From Lethocerus indicus (Eukaryota > Arthropoda > Insecta > Hemiptera > Belostomatidae), in contig JACDQD010000010.1 of NCBI GenBank assembly GCA_019843655.1, positions 8,043,637 through 8,107,636 of the forward strand: a stretch of DNA of 64,000 nucleotides, read 5' to 3'. The notes under the pieces are model-generated. The model made no database searches and was not told the origin of the DNA. It worked only from the letters and a program-made list of their open reading frames with translations. Position numbers and translations under genes: made by a program. Below are positions 30,314 to 43,102 of the stretch, in pieces; position 1 is the stretch's first letter, and each line of letters begins with the position of its first letter.

Positions 30314-32239
30314 AAATTTAGTGGAAAGCTTGTCATCGACAAGGAAAACATCCATTATCGCTTAGTGTTATTTTTTTGGTTCAATCTTTGGCTGGCCAAA
30401 TACAGTTGCATTCCACTTATCAAATAATCCATTTTTGCCAGTTGTATTAATTTAAAAAAAAAAGAGTGTCATATAATAGGTGTAAAAAAATGTGTCCAGC
30501 GATGTTTGTCATATTTTGAATCTTTTCTATTTCCTTTTAATTGGCAAGCACTTAAATAATGACATTTATTTTGATGATTATTTTAAATTGAATTCTCAAT
30601 CGGACAATGTCAAAAAACCCACAACTATGCCTCGGAATCTATAAAACAGAGTCCTCTCAAAGCTTTCATCAGGAAATAAAAATATTTTTGAATGACTATA
30701 TAAACTTACTTTTAAAAATAATTTAGAATATTTATTTATTTTTTCCTTGAGAAAATAGTATAATTTTAGGTTTTGAACGTATTTAAAAATATTTTCGTTT
30801 TAAAATGAAAATAAGTTTCTCTATTATGTCCAGATTTTGGACAGGACTATTTTTCTAGTTCCCGTATTAGGTTAACATTCCTGTGACACTGTACATCTGC
30901 AACAGTGCAATTTTGCCAGAGAGTAAAATTTCCAATTGGGATTTTATGTCGAATGCACATAGGAGCTAATTTAATGTCAATGCGTCATACATTATACAAA
31001 TCATTGCGAATTACAGTTTAATTATTTAAATTAAAAAATAATGTTTGCTGTCTAATCGAAGACAAATAGGTATTTTAAATGTAAGATTCATTTTCTGACA
31101 CAAATCTCTATACCTCTTTTCGGGTCAAATTCATTTTCTGAACTTGGCTGAATTTTAATCAGTATTTTCTCGGTGTACCAATTATCATTTGAATAACTTT
31201 AAAAAAAAACAAAAAAATGAAAAGTAGTTTGCTTAAATCGATTGTTGGTTAAAATACTAAATATGTATATTGCTGTGTCCATTGTTAAAATTAGAAAATA
31301 AAGTTTAATTTTTTAATTGTTTGAAGACCCAAATGAATTGTGATTAATAATGGATGATAAATGAAAATTAAATTTTTTTTCTTCTTTTTCCCCAGTTAGC
31401 AGCATATATCTGCATAAAATTCCATAGTTCCAAATTGTTTGTCTAATTTTATAATTGAATTCAATGTGTAATTCTTTGTTGTATTATTATTTTGATTAAA
31501 AATGTCCATGTTGTTGTCTTGATATTCATCCTTAATGAAGTCTACTTACTTTATTGTATGCACAGAGCTGCTCCAAACAACTACAGTCTGGGTAACAACT
31601 ATTTCCCTTTATGGGTATTGTTTTTTGCTTTTCATATGCATATAATGGTATTACCTAATAGGAATAATTGGGCAGTATGAAAATATGCAATGTACTTTCA
31701 AAATGAATTCTTCTAATTACCAGGATTTGTATTAGGAGAATGTAAGTTGATCATCCTTCAATACATTCCTGGTTGCTACATCGGACATGAAAGCATTAAA
31801 ATTTGTTTGCTCTAAGGTATATATCTTAATGTTAAAATATTTGTTATGCTACTAGCTAGACTTTCAACCTTATTCAGAAATTAACCTTGACCATTGAATA
31901 CTATTAAACATTGTGCCACTACAAAATAGCTTTTGTGGAACCACAATAGTTATTGTGGGAAAACAATATAGTCTTTTTTTAAGAGGTTTCAACATGAAAC
32001 AGGACTGGACTCTACCCTACAGTAATACTAGGAATTAATTTTTTTGCTTTTATTATTAGAACAATAATACAAATTAACAAATATATGCCATTTGACATAT
32101 AAGGTAACATTTATAATACCACTAATATAATTTTGATTTGGCACAAATGGAGAAATTAAAATTTAGGATTTGCTCTAAAAGAAACAGGTTGGACAGCATT
32201 AGATATCTATTCAACAATTATAAATCAGTTTTGAATTTT

Positions 32240-32270
<31 letters not shown>

Positions 32271-32413
32271 CTTACTACACATCACATTGTTCTGATATTT
32301 TCCAGCTATAAAAATAAAGTTTGAAATATTAAACTAAATGCAGAAAGCCCATGGACTCAGTGCTATATTTTAAAATTTATTATTCAACAAAGATATATTT
32401 TTTTTTCTTATAC
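30314..32413. other. ArfGAP1 3' UTR and convergent intergenic stretch
   Basis: AT-rich sequence lies between ArfGAP1 (plus) and SMYD4 (minus). Candidate poly(A) signals on the plus strand are at 30675-30680, and one near 31300. A (TA)n run lies at 32243-32271. The ORF at 31492-31680 has no recognisable motif. Confidence 0.5.
30675..30680 (+). terminator. ArfGAP1: Candidate poly(A) signal of ArfGAP1
   Basis: This AATAAA is about 360 nt after the stop. Another AATAAA overlaps the stop codon itself (30309-30314) but would leave no 3' UTR. Confidence 0.4.
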
Positions 32414-32419
32414 TTTATT
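32414..32419 (-). terminator. Candidate poly(A) signal of SMYD4
   Basis: AATAAA on the minus strand, about 65 nt beyond the SMYD4 stop codon. Confidence 0.5.
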
Positions 32420-32481
32420 CATACATAAAAAATATACGACCATTTAAAGCGAAACAAAATAAAAAAATAGGATACATATCA

Positions 32482-35400
32482 TTAACCAAAAAAATATTCA
32501 GAGAATGTTTGAAGAGCATAACCTATTCGATAAATTTCCTGATATTCCTTGCTCCATTTCCCAAATAGAATTTCGACTATTATTTTTGTCTTTTCCGTGT
32601 ACCTGTATGCTTTCCTGATTATGGGCCTACAACACACAAGTTCCAAGTTTTAAATACATGAATATTTCTGTTTCAGGATCAGAAGTTATTTAACTTATAA
32701 ATTATATCAACATATACAAGTAACGTTTTACAAGCATGCAAAATTACCCAGTATTGTGCGGCGGTGTGCGCTCTATAATTTTAACAGAGGCTTCGCATAA
32801 TTTGGTTAGTTCATGAGCCATCTCCGGGCTGCAGTCTCCGAACTGATCATCAAGGCTCATCAGAGTCTGTTCGATAAATTCGAAGCTCTTGGCATATTCA
32901 TCTGAAAGCACGAGTCTTTTTTTTTGTACAATGGCAGAATTAACGAAATTTATTATTTTTTTAGTTTAATAACAATTTATGATGTGACATAACTGTGATG
33001 GGATGAACGGCTCAAGCATATTTGTTTATAACAAACATTTCATAACATTTTTGCACATATTCTAAAGCATAATTGCATAGGTGACTGTAATCTGCCAATT
33101 GCGCTATATAAAAAAATAGTACATACTCAAAATTGCATAGCACCTAGCGACTTTGTCCAAGCAATTGCGTATGCCTTCATGGCGGTTGTAGTACACCAAT
33201 TTTCGATAGAACAATGCTTTCAGGAAGCTCTGAACTGCTGACCTGTAGTCACCCCCCAACATCTGAGCTTCGCCTGAAAAAAAAAGAAGATAAAATAAGG
33301 GAGAAATTTTGCTTTTAGAAATTCGGTTAGCGGATGGAAAGTACTCCCGAATACCGGTCTTGTAGGCGGTATCACCCTTGATCACATTCAACTGCGTCGA
33401 ATTCGCGTACTGGATAATGCGATCGCACTGAAGGCAGACGTGGAATAGCTGCGGTTCGCGGCCAGAGTGAAAAATAGCTGGGCCCATACAGTGTGGGCAC
33501 AAGAATGCGGAGAATTTCATCAAGAAGTTCTTGTACATCGGGTCCGTGCAAGGTTTACAATCGCACTTGAACCTGTATAATTCAAGTTCTCAGGTTTTTA
33601 TTATTGTAACTTTTCCCGATTACCATACCAACATTGTGCGCAATACTAATATATTTAGACCTAATATTCGTGTATATAAGTGTAGAGAGGGTCGCGGACC
33701 GGCATACTTGTATATTGTCTATTGTAATTTAAAACGAAATAATGATTTTATAACCTGTACTGCTCCCACAGCAACCTTTGTCGCTCTTCTGGTTCCATCC
33801 TCCTGTAGTGGGGACCTGAAAAATAATGGTTGCGATTACCAAATTTTTACCGCTCAAAGAAGACTTGGTAACATATCTTGTAATTCCATTACCATTGTAC
33901 CAGGTATAAAAGAGCCAACGTTCAATTTTTAGAATTAACACAATACCCGGACATACCGTAGCAATTAAAAATTTCTTCTCCTTCTTCGATAGTTCTTGAA
34001 GCTTTAACAACCAAATACTGACCGTAGAAGCTGAAACATAATTAACATTTAATAATATTATTCCCCCCCCCATAGTTTTATGCTAGAGCATAGTATGTGT
34101 ATTAAGCTTGATCTGAACCTGCACTCAGATTTATTATCCTAACTTTCTGCAATCAAAGCGTAAAATTCTGGTTCAAAGCGTAAACCTCTGATACCACGGC
34201 CCCTGCTATAATACTGATGATCGCAATTTCTTTTTTCTGTAAACCAAACCGCGTTGAAAACAGATCAAAACTGTTCAAAACAATACCGTACCTGTGCATG
34301 ATGTTATGATCGCACGAGTGGTTCATCATGCTCGCCGATGGGTAAATAGCGGTAGCGACCCTGATAACCGATTCATCGTAAACATCGGAGTCCTGGTCAT
34401 CCCCTTCACCGATAGGCTGGAGCGCGGTTATGGAGTGTCCATTGCATATCAACTGCCCTATGTGCTCGAGAATGGCTCCCCCGATCTTGAACACGTGATC
34501 CTTGTCTTTGTCCTGGAAAAAATCGGTGGAGAGTTCCAAATATGTCACCAGAATTGAGGCAGTCTGAAACAGAAAACAAGAAAAAAATGTTGAAGCAACG
34601 GGAAGACAACAGCACCCCTGCTATGCTACAGGGCTATGGCCAATCTAAAAAAGGTCAATTTAGACTAAATTTAATGGAGATATAAGATCGCGTACCACCC
34701 AAGAGACACCTTAAATTTATAAAACTACATTTTAAAAATAACTAATCTCAATTGCCCTATACTCACCAGTGTGTATTGGTACAGATCTTGCGGATTGAGT
34801 TTATCGAGATGCGACAGTAGCGATTGGACACGATGATATTCCGTTTCAGGATTGTTTTCATTATTTGCAGCTATCATAACAAGCCTCAAACTCAGGTGAG
34901 CAATGCCGAAAGAATGGCAGAGGTCGATGCCTCCTCCGCATTCCCACTTGTGGAATGTCTCCCAGCCTTTGACACGGCATTCCTCATTGCAATACTCAGC
35001 CACGGAACAATGATAGCATCTAGATTTTTTAAAAAATTAATAAAACTTATTAATGCATATAATGGACAACGCTGTATGAAAAAATAAGTGAACGGGTAAG
35101 GATATTGAAACACTTACGGTAGAGGATTCAAAACTTTTTTGCAGCAATAGTGACAGTGATCAACACCCAAGGGGAGTATGACGAATGCGTACGGCTTTTC
35201 AACAAACAAAGTATCACCTTGTTTAATACGCTGTTTAGCAACAACATGTCTTCCTTTCTCACGAGTTTCCCTGCAAAGTATTTGATCAATGGTGCAGCCC
35301 AATAGAATAAATTTGTACGCATTCTGTACCTCTAAACATTTCTTTCAAAAGCCTCAAGTTTCTGGTCACTGGGAATCAAACCCAGACTAACCCAATCACA

Positions 35401-37886
35401 TTGGGTGCTTGTAAGCAGGCCAGTCATATTGGGAGCAGCAGCCTTATATTTGAACTTTGTCAGGATTAAGTTTTCACAAATTAACTGTTGAAATTTATTC
35501 TACAGAATGTCTGAAATCTGCTCAATCACTTGTTTTAGTCGATCTCAAATACACCCAGAACATTTTACAGTTTAAGTCATAATTACTTTGAGCCGACCAT
35601 TAAATACAAACGCACAGTATACCTCAACTCGACAGCAACAGAGGCAGATGGAAAATCAGGATTGGCTCCATATGACAATACAGGTTCACAGGGAATGGGT
35701 TCCATATCATCCTCTTCTTCTTCTTCTTCTTCATCATCATCTTCATTCCGATCGGCTTTGTTTTTTAAATTCCTCAACTGCTCCAGTCCCCCGTTAATCT
35801 CATTTTTGTAGTAATTGAATTCTAAATTAAAAATAACTTTGTCAGCGCACGGATATGGTAGTTTGGGAAAAATTGAATGGACCCTAGAAAATCAGCTTCT
35901 AAGCCAAATCATTTCTATAAAAGCATATACACGCAAGCCAAAATCGGTTTTGTATAACACCACATCAAGAAATGAAGACAGAAGATTGTAGGACTAATGG
36001 TATTAAAATATATAAAAATCATTTTATATGTTAATAGGCGTGATGATATTTCGAAAGCTCCAAGCTGTGCAACTGATACAAGCAAGAATTAAATAAAATA
36101 CTTACTTTTTAAAAACAAATCTTCATTCATAGTATCAGTCAAGGTTGCCAACATGCGTTTGGCAGCGTCGAATTCCACCAATGCTTCATCAAATTTTTTC
36201 AACTGGGTGAGGGCCTTCCCTTTTCTGACAAAGAGTTTTGTGAGTCTCTCTGGACATTTTCTTTCTTCGAGGGCGAGTTCGATGTCTTTCAGACAAAGCT
36301 GAAGTAAAAATAGAAAAGATTACATTTTGTTTTTAACCAAATTTTATCGATTCAAGGAAAGCTCAACCTACTTCGTATTCGCCCATGTGATAGAACACTG
36401 CTGATCTGTTCCCGTAGGAGAGTCGCTGCTCATAGCTTTCATAAACTGCATTTCTAATGGCCGATGAATAGAAGGGCAAAGAGTCAAGAGGATAATCTTT
36501 CCTGAAATAGCGATTTCCTCTCTCCCTGAACTCATGGGCTCTCTTATCGCACTTTACAGAACGCGGATTTTCTGTAAACTTTCGAATCCAACTGTCAATC
36601 AGGGTCCTGAAACAAGATACAGTATTCTTAAACGTCATTCTTAAAACAATGATTCATTTATAAAGTTCTTTTATTGTATTTTGTACAGTATTTTGTAAGA
36701 GGTTGAAAAATAACTGTGCCTGGTGTTGCATGCATTTTTTAGCTGGGTCAGGTTGGGATATGAGAGGATGATTACACCAATTGTCTTAATATTTAAAATG
36801 TACATTTATTGACTTGAGCATATATTCAAATTGCAATGTTACGTAACAACATTCTTTATTGTTCCACCTGGAGCAAAAGTGAACAAATTCTTCAGTGAAC
36901 CTATTGTGGAACAGGCAATATATAAGTGCTCACGGGAAAATCATAGACATTCTAAATTAATACACTTTAGAGATTATGCTTGAGCATTGTTGTTGTTTGA
37001 AGAAATCTATGAAGCGACAGGGTGAGCAATATTTAGTCAACAAAATCGTAATATTGCTTTAAGACACCTTTAATTTGATAACCAAATAAAACTTTATTTT
37101 CTGAGTTCTGTTGATTGCAACTCTATTTTTCGTAGATAATATGGATTAGATGCTGGAGTACATACATAAAATATGCGAACAAGATATTAAAAAGATGGAC
37201 AAGGAATTCCTGACACAAACTATACATAGTTTATTTATTTTTACTGTCAATAACCGGTTCAGTTTGCATGAAAAGGGGAGGGCCATTTTTATTATTATTT
37301 CACCCATGGTTCCTTGAAAATGTATTGCACAATACGCTCTATTTTGAAGTCGATATTGTAGTGCTTGAGTTAAGTAGACTAGAGTTTAATAATAAGATGG
37401 AAGGGGCTCTTGACAAGGACTTACAACTAAAATTTGAACATGGACTGGATTCTTGAATGTACCGCTGTTTTTTGGAAAAAATTATTTGTTCCCCTTCTCA
37501 CATTTTCATTTTTAGGGTTTTCAACCCTGGCCACAAGGGCCTATTGCGCTATTTAAATAAATTACAAAACTATTACACTAAACAGCCAACCAACAATTTT
37601 AATTTAACGTGAAGTTCAGGGGCAATACTTTTTTAAAAATTGTATTATCCCTCGGTGTCCTTAAGCAGTTAACAGTTTCCACCGGCAATACAATGGACAA
37701 TACTTACTTGATGGTAGTATTCTCTAAGCAGGCTTTGACTTTGTCGACGGCATTCCCGCACCTTGACAGGATTTCAACTTCGCCGCTTTCAACAGCCGCG
37801 TTCGTCAACTCGTCCAGGAACTCCTGGGTGGATGTCATGCCGAAACGGATTGGAGACGAAGAGGACAGTACACAGTCGAGGGACAT
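32482..37886 (-). CDS. SMYD4: SET and MYND domain-containing protein 4
   Basis: Thirteen coding exons (minus): 37708-37886, 36372-36606, 36106-36298, 35623-35821, 35118-35270, 34767-35019, 34292-34563, 33957-34030, 33755-33815, 33355-33572, 33127-33273, 32748-32901 and 32482-32626, encoding 760 residues (human 804). N-terminal TPR repeats cover about 75-195 (FRERGNRYFRKDYPLDSLPFY). An acidic run follows near 228-241. The SET domain starts near 270 and is split by the MYND zinc finger: CHYC at 308-311, then CYHCSVAEYCNEEC and HKWEC to about 347. It resumes with NHSCDHN (about 485) and EEIFNCYGPH. The post-SET cysteines are CDCKPC (about 542-547). A C-terminal TPR-like helical region completes the protein. 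The family are lysine methyltransferase-like proteins; mammalian SMYD4 acts in heart development. A Met 16 codons downstream (MTSTQEF) is an alternative start. Confidence 0.93.
35341..35450 (-). repeat. tRNA-like SINE fragment in SMYD4 intron 4
   Basis: The minus strand reads a perfect 5-bp T-arm with a 7-base loop (CTGGG-TTTGATT-CCCAG at 35371-35387). Its GGTTTGATTCC matches the Pol III B-box consensus. The upstream part does not fold into a complete tRNA cloverleaf that I can see, so a tRNA-derived SINE or a decayed tRNA is more likely than a working tRNA gene. Confidence 0.35.
35712..35747. repeat. CTT/CAT trinucleotide repeat inside SMYD4 exon 4
   Basis: This repeat encodes the Asp/Glu run of SMYD4 on the minus strand. 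Its length probably varies between individuals without frame change. Confidence 0.8.
36607..37707. other. SMYD4 intron 1, nothing recognised
   Basis: AT-rich sequence between an AA/GTAAGT donor and a TTTCAG acceptor. The plus-strand ORF at 37268-37456 has no recognisable motif. Confidence 0.6.
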
Positions 37887-38160
37887 TCGAACCGGCAGTT
37901 ATTTATCTCCCGGTCAGATGTGAAAAACCCGAACTATCGTTCGGCCGCTATCGATATTCGCGCCTCGAACGCGAATCTCGATACGGGCACTGAGCTGAAC
38001 TTGCCGGGTTCAAACACAAGAATGGACTGGTCCATGGATCAATATTGCCTCGGCAACCTATTTGGCCCAATAAAACAGATATTGCGTTCGGGAGAACTTA
38101 AGTTCGCTCAGAATGAACTCGGCCGACAATCAATAATAACTGGAAAACGCACCCAATAAT
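37840..38160 (-). promoter_or_regulatory. CpG-rich 5' region of SMYD4
   Basis: CpG-rich sequence surrounds and precedes the SMYD4 start codon, as at the other genes of this window. It probably contains the transcription start. Weakly similar segments near 38022 and 38415 suggest an old local duplication. Confidence 0.4.
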
Positions 38161-38930
38161 CAAATAAACCTATCAGCAGCGCAGTTTTAGACAGAGTATT
38201 TCCGTGCCGTACTCGCCCCTAAATCTGACAAGGATCAAAGCCAAATTTGCTGACAAAATTAAAGAATTTGAATCGTATCCAGGATTCGTTTGGTATCCAC
38301 GGCAGTTTCCATTGTCGTTGACTAACAAGGCCATACCATCTGTGGCATTGTAACTTAGACGCAAGTTGGTCAATGTTAGTCTGACTAATTTGTCTTGTGC
38401 ATTGGCTCATATCGATATGGATTGGACCATTGATCATTATTTCAAGTAAACATATCTTTAATTGACAAATGTCTGCCAACAACCGTGGGCACCATACGAA
38501 TACTGGATATAGGTTCAAATTCTTAACACACAAGTTTATTAATTACACATTTTAATTATTTTATCGTTTTTACCACTATTGTCTAAAAAATCCCACCTGT
38601 GTATCACTGGATCCGTCAAATTACTTAGAATCAGATTTAATTAGTAATTATATTAAAGGAGTACAACTTCAGAATTTTATTTTTAATACTTTGGAAAGCA
38701 AATAATTTCTTAAACAGACCCGAAGTTTTTACTCTATTATCAACGAGGATTAAATTAACAGTTCCCATCACAGGTGCAATAAACTTTTAATTATTAAAGT
38801 TGCTTCTTGTACCATTCATTATTAACATAGAATTAGTAAGTTATCTAACTGTAAATACCTATCTCCACTAGTTCAGGATAAAAAAATAAACAGGACAGTA
38901 ATCTTGTCTCAACACACAAATTTGGATTGG
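38161..38930. other. Intergenic stretch upstream of SMYD4
   Basis: GC falls gradually to background. A 104-codon minus-strand ORF (38219-38533) has no recognisable domain and overlaps another frame, so I treat it as chance. Confidence 0.4.
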
Positions 38931-39183
38931 GATGGATTAGGGTGAATTTGGGGTTTATGTCAATTTATTTGAATATGTATTATAGCTGGGAATAGATAAG
39001 AAAACCGACTTGGGCAGAGAAGACTCACTTTTCTTGTCTTAGGTTGAGTAAAAGCCCAAAAAATTGACTTGGGTTAGAACCTGACACAAAAAACCTGAGT
39101 TTTCTCTAACCCAAGTCCGTTTTCTTGGCTATAATAATATTAAAATAAATTCCAATAAACCCCCCAATTCTCTCCAATCCACC
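38931..39183. mobile_element. Foldback (MITE-like) element with long imperfect inverted arms
   Basis: The left arm (about 38931-39035) and right arm (about 39088-39183) are inverted copies over roughly 100 bp with scattered mismatches. Shared blocks include AGAAAACCGACTTGGG on the left against the complement of CCCAAGTCCGTTTTCTTGG on the right. A third GACTTGGGTTAGA block lies near the centre. There is no coding capacity. A non-autonomous DNA element or hairpin-forming repeat fits best. Confidence 0.55.
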
Positions 39184-42158
39184 CAAAATAGTGACACCAC
39201 CAGTACTTGTTTCTTACATTTTTGTTAATGCACAGAAAGGTAAAACTATGAATGTAATGCACCCTCAAGTATTGTAATAAACATATCTTTAATTACAATT
39301 CTGCTTTCTTATTGATGTGAACCCCCCAAGCAAGGCCGGGTGCTTCAGCTAAAAAAAAATAAAAACAAAAAAATAAATTGAAATAAAACATTTATTTTAA
39401 CATCCGTGAACTAAGTTTTATTGAATTAAGGGAGAATAAAAAGAAAGAAATGGAAATAGATATTAAAACATACCACATAACATGCTGAAGTTAGTATATT
39501 TTCTCACATGTGGGATTAAATAATGTAACTACAATCTATCGTTTGCATGATGAACTACTGTTAAACTCTTTAAAAAGGTCGATTCAAAATCAATTCCAAG
39601 CCAAGAGCTAAATTAATCAGTCTTCAATAACAATTTGCAAGAGCATAAAATAAGCTGGAATGATTTCTTTTTGGATAACTTCTTTTTGGTGAACAGTGTT
39701 GTTTCTTCTTCACAGCATTGTGCGAACAATATATAGAACATTAAGAAATGAGTTTTGTACATTAATCATACATCACATAAATTACTTTCTGCACATAGTA
39801 AAGTGAAAGTATTTTTAGCCTTTGTTCAATTTTGTATTTATAAAAAAATATACATGTTGATATTGTATTTCAATTTTAAGAAATACTTTTATACTGCCTT
39901 TTTTCTGGTATAAATTCTTAAATACAATGCTGCAATTATTGAAAGGTATAGCTTTTTAATTATTCAATGCTTCTACCACCACTGTTTCATTTAAAGCAAG
40001 CAAATAAATAACCGTACATACATACTAAATGTTTTAAAGCAGCGATAATTTCAAGTATACGTTTCAAATACTTGTAATATAAGTCCGAATATATTATTCC
40101 AAAAATGTAACTTCTCCCTATTATTCAAGAAGCGATCAACTGTTCTCAACTTTCAGAAGCCAACAAACTTTACAAACGACAATATAACTAGATCATATTT
40201 CATTCCAACAGGGCAAATTCAACAATCCCGGTCAAAATAATTGACTTTCTACTAGGTACTAAAAACTGTGAATTGTTGATCACCCTAAAAGACAAAAAAT
40301 ACCATCCTCTGATATTATATTAACGATATGCAATGGGACAGAGTTATTTACTCCTTGAAGAAATATACAATAACACTTAATATACATTGGATAAACATTC
40401 ACACTAAATAACATATGTATAATATACAGATAATATAAAGCTTTTTTCTTAATAATAGTAATAATAATAATTGCCTCACACATTAACAATTGTTAAATGT
40501 TTAACATTTTCAGTATGATCAGCCTAGAAACAAACTCTTGTGTATACTTATTCTATGTATATAAAAAAATTACTTTCCATATACACAAATGAAAACCTAA
40601 AGTATGAAGTGTTGTTAAATATATATATAGTACTTATATTGACCAGATCCCAAAGTTAAAATTAAAACAAAAAAAAACCATTATTTTATGACAACATGAA
40701 TATTAATATCCAAAATATTAAATTCGATATTTGGAGACAGATTATATACACAGAAATATTCAAATGTTCTCCAAGTACGTAAACGTAGTTGGGAGAACTT
40801 GAGATATACATAAAAAGAATGCTAAAGAACTAGAGTCCCATGAGGAATACTATATAAACAATTTGAGCAAAACATCGACAAAATGGCTTTCTACCAATGT
40901 AAGGAACTACCGCAGTCTTTTATAAAAGAGACCACTACTACAAAAAACCTTTCCAACACAAGCAATAAACTAATAAGGCCACATAAACTTTCAAGATACA
41001 ATCCTCAGGTTTAACAGTAATTTATACCGATACCGACAAAAAAACAAGACAAAGTTCATTTTCAACAGGTGCAATAATAATAATAGTGGGTATTTGTTTT
41101 GATTTATACTTCAATATAATATACCAAAAATATGTTTTTCCTTTTCTTTCTTTCTTATTATGTACAATAAATACAAATTGTACACCATTATAAAAGCAGA
41201 TGAATACATATAAAAGAAAGTTCAGAAAATTGAGTCTTGAATAGGTAGAGCAGAATTAAACAATAAAGTGAAATGTTATACGAAGAACCAGAACCAAATG
41301 TAACAGTATTTTTAACCGAATATAAAATACAGATTTAAATTGAATTTACACTGAATTTCAAAACAAATAGCAAAAACAAACAAAACTTTCAGGTACATTA
41401 ACAAATTTATAAAATGGGACAGTAATCTTGACAGTGATGACCCGATATAAGTACATTGTTATGTTTCAATATAAATAAGTATACAATTATTTCAATAGAC
41501 CTACAGATAATTTTGAAAACCTTTACTTTTTATGAGGGACACTGCTGTGATTGATATTATTATTGATAAATATCATATTAAATAAACCACTGAAAAACAT
41601 TTAAATCCTGGTTTGGAATATATAGATATGAGTTAATGAAATATTGCTGCATATTTTAAATCATGGTCAAGAATTTTGAGCACATTCTGAAAGGAAAAAA
41701 GATTACAAAGTGAAACACAATCGAAAGGAAGGAATATTGTAAAGAATGAGAAAGTTCATAAATTAAACGAAAATTAAAAAATACTCTATTGCATGTATTA
41801 TCCTGAATATAGGAAACCGCCGAAATATAATTTTGGTCACAGATACAATGTTATGTATCAATCTTTTCTTTTCAATAAATAAGCATTAGATATGTTAAAC
41901 ACATTTAGCAATTAGACCCAATCTCTCATTCTGTAAGAAATCAGAGTTAGCTCTAGCAAATCACTTAAAATAAAACAGACAACAATTTACTTAACTTAAA
42001 TTGTTTTTTTAATGCCTAACTGAAGACTAAGTCTTCCCCTTTAAGGGCGCCTTACAGAGAAGAAATCTGATAAATAAAGCTGAAACAATTTGTTTCTTTA
42101 AAGGAACTCAATTCAATTTGTACAATAAATATTAATATACAGAAGATGTTATATAAAT
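39184..42158. other. AT-rich stretch downstream of ATG13, no gene seen
   Basis: About 3 kb has strong A/T bias and dense stops. The only ORF over 60 codons (40280-40489, minus) has no motif. It could be 3' UTR if a distal poly(A) site of ATG13 is used. Confidence 0.45.
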
Positions 42159-42977
42159 ATATACAGGGTGTCAATAAAAAAGAAGGAAAAATTGTCAGGA
42201 AATAACAGCATACTGTCTAATGTGTAAACTGGGAGTGAGTATAGTTCACTGTAATAATACTATAAAAATCCATTCCATTCATATCTAGAAACAAATGGGT
42301 TAAAGGTAATCTTGAAATGGTATGTAACAGTTGACAGTTAGATTTTTACCGACATCAACATACTGCAATACTCCTGTAGAAAACACAAATTAACTTAATT
42401 CAAATTAAAAATAGTCGAAAGGAATGTAAGTTATGCATACGTAAAGTGAGTACAATATATGAATTCTGGAGTATATGTATTGTCAGATCAATATACAATA
42501 ATATTAAATTCAATTTCAACACTAATTGCAACTGCTGACTATAAAAATTACAATTTAATTACGATTCTTTAAATACCAATAGGCATACTAAAAACATTAT
42601 TGGTAGAAGGCTATAAATCATTAAATAATACCATAAAACCATCGTATGATTTTAATTAATTTTATCAACAGAAATATTAAAGTACTAGACCTCACTTTAC
42701 TTACAGTAAAATAATAAAGCTTTGCTAAAATAAATAATTTAAAATAAAATCTGTTCCAAAACTCCAGGTAAAATTAAATTTCCATAGCTTTGACACTGTT
42801 TATACATTTTTAATGATCAAATTTCAATCGATCATTTCTTTGGCTATCAACAAGATTAAATTAAGGTATATAAATATATTGTACCTCATAGATAATTATC
42901 TAGAACTAATTAAAAAACCAACAGCCCAAAAAAAGAAAAATAAATAAATAATTACTTCGCAGAGACACCCTGTATAT
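42159..42977. mobile_element. Possible non-autonomous DNA transposon with 14-bp terminal inverted repeats
   Basis: ATATACAGGGTGTC at 42159-42172 is matched by its exact complement at 42964-42977, about 820 bp apart. The ACAGGGTGTC end is a common terminus of insect repeats. The interior is AT-rich and non-coding. No clear target duplication beyond TA-rich flank was seen, so two unrelated insertions remain possible. Confidence 0.4.
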
Positions 42978-43087
42978 TTTTCCCGGTTATCCGAGTGTCT
43001 GGTTTTGCACTCGCTTAAAAAAATAATAATAATAAAAAAATACGAATAAATTAAACGAAATTTACATTTTTAACTGTTACAATTTTT

Positions 43088-43093
43088 TTTATT
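43088..43093 (-). terminator. ATG13: Candidate proximal poly(A) signal of ATG13
   Basis: AATAAA lies only about 10 nt past the ATG13 stop codon on the minus strand, followed by an A-run. Use of this site would give an unusually short 3' UTR. Confidence 0.35.
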
Positions 43094-43102
43094 GGGGCCA
43101 GT

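Noticed and set aside
34294..34557. Plus-strand ORF of 87 codons
   Set aside because: Shadow of SMYD4 exon 7 on the opposite strand.
38219..38533. 104-codon minus-strand ORF upstream of SMYD4
   Set aside because: No recognisable motif, overlaps another frame, and no splice or promoter support.
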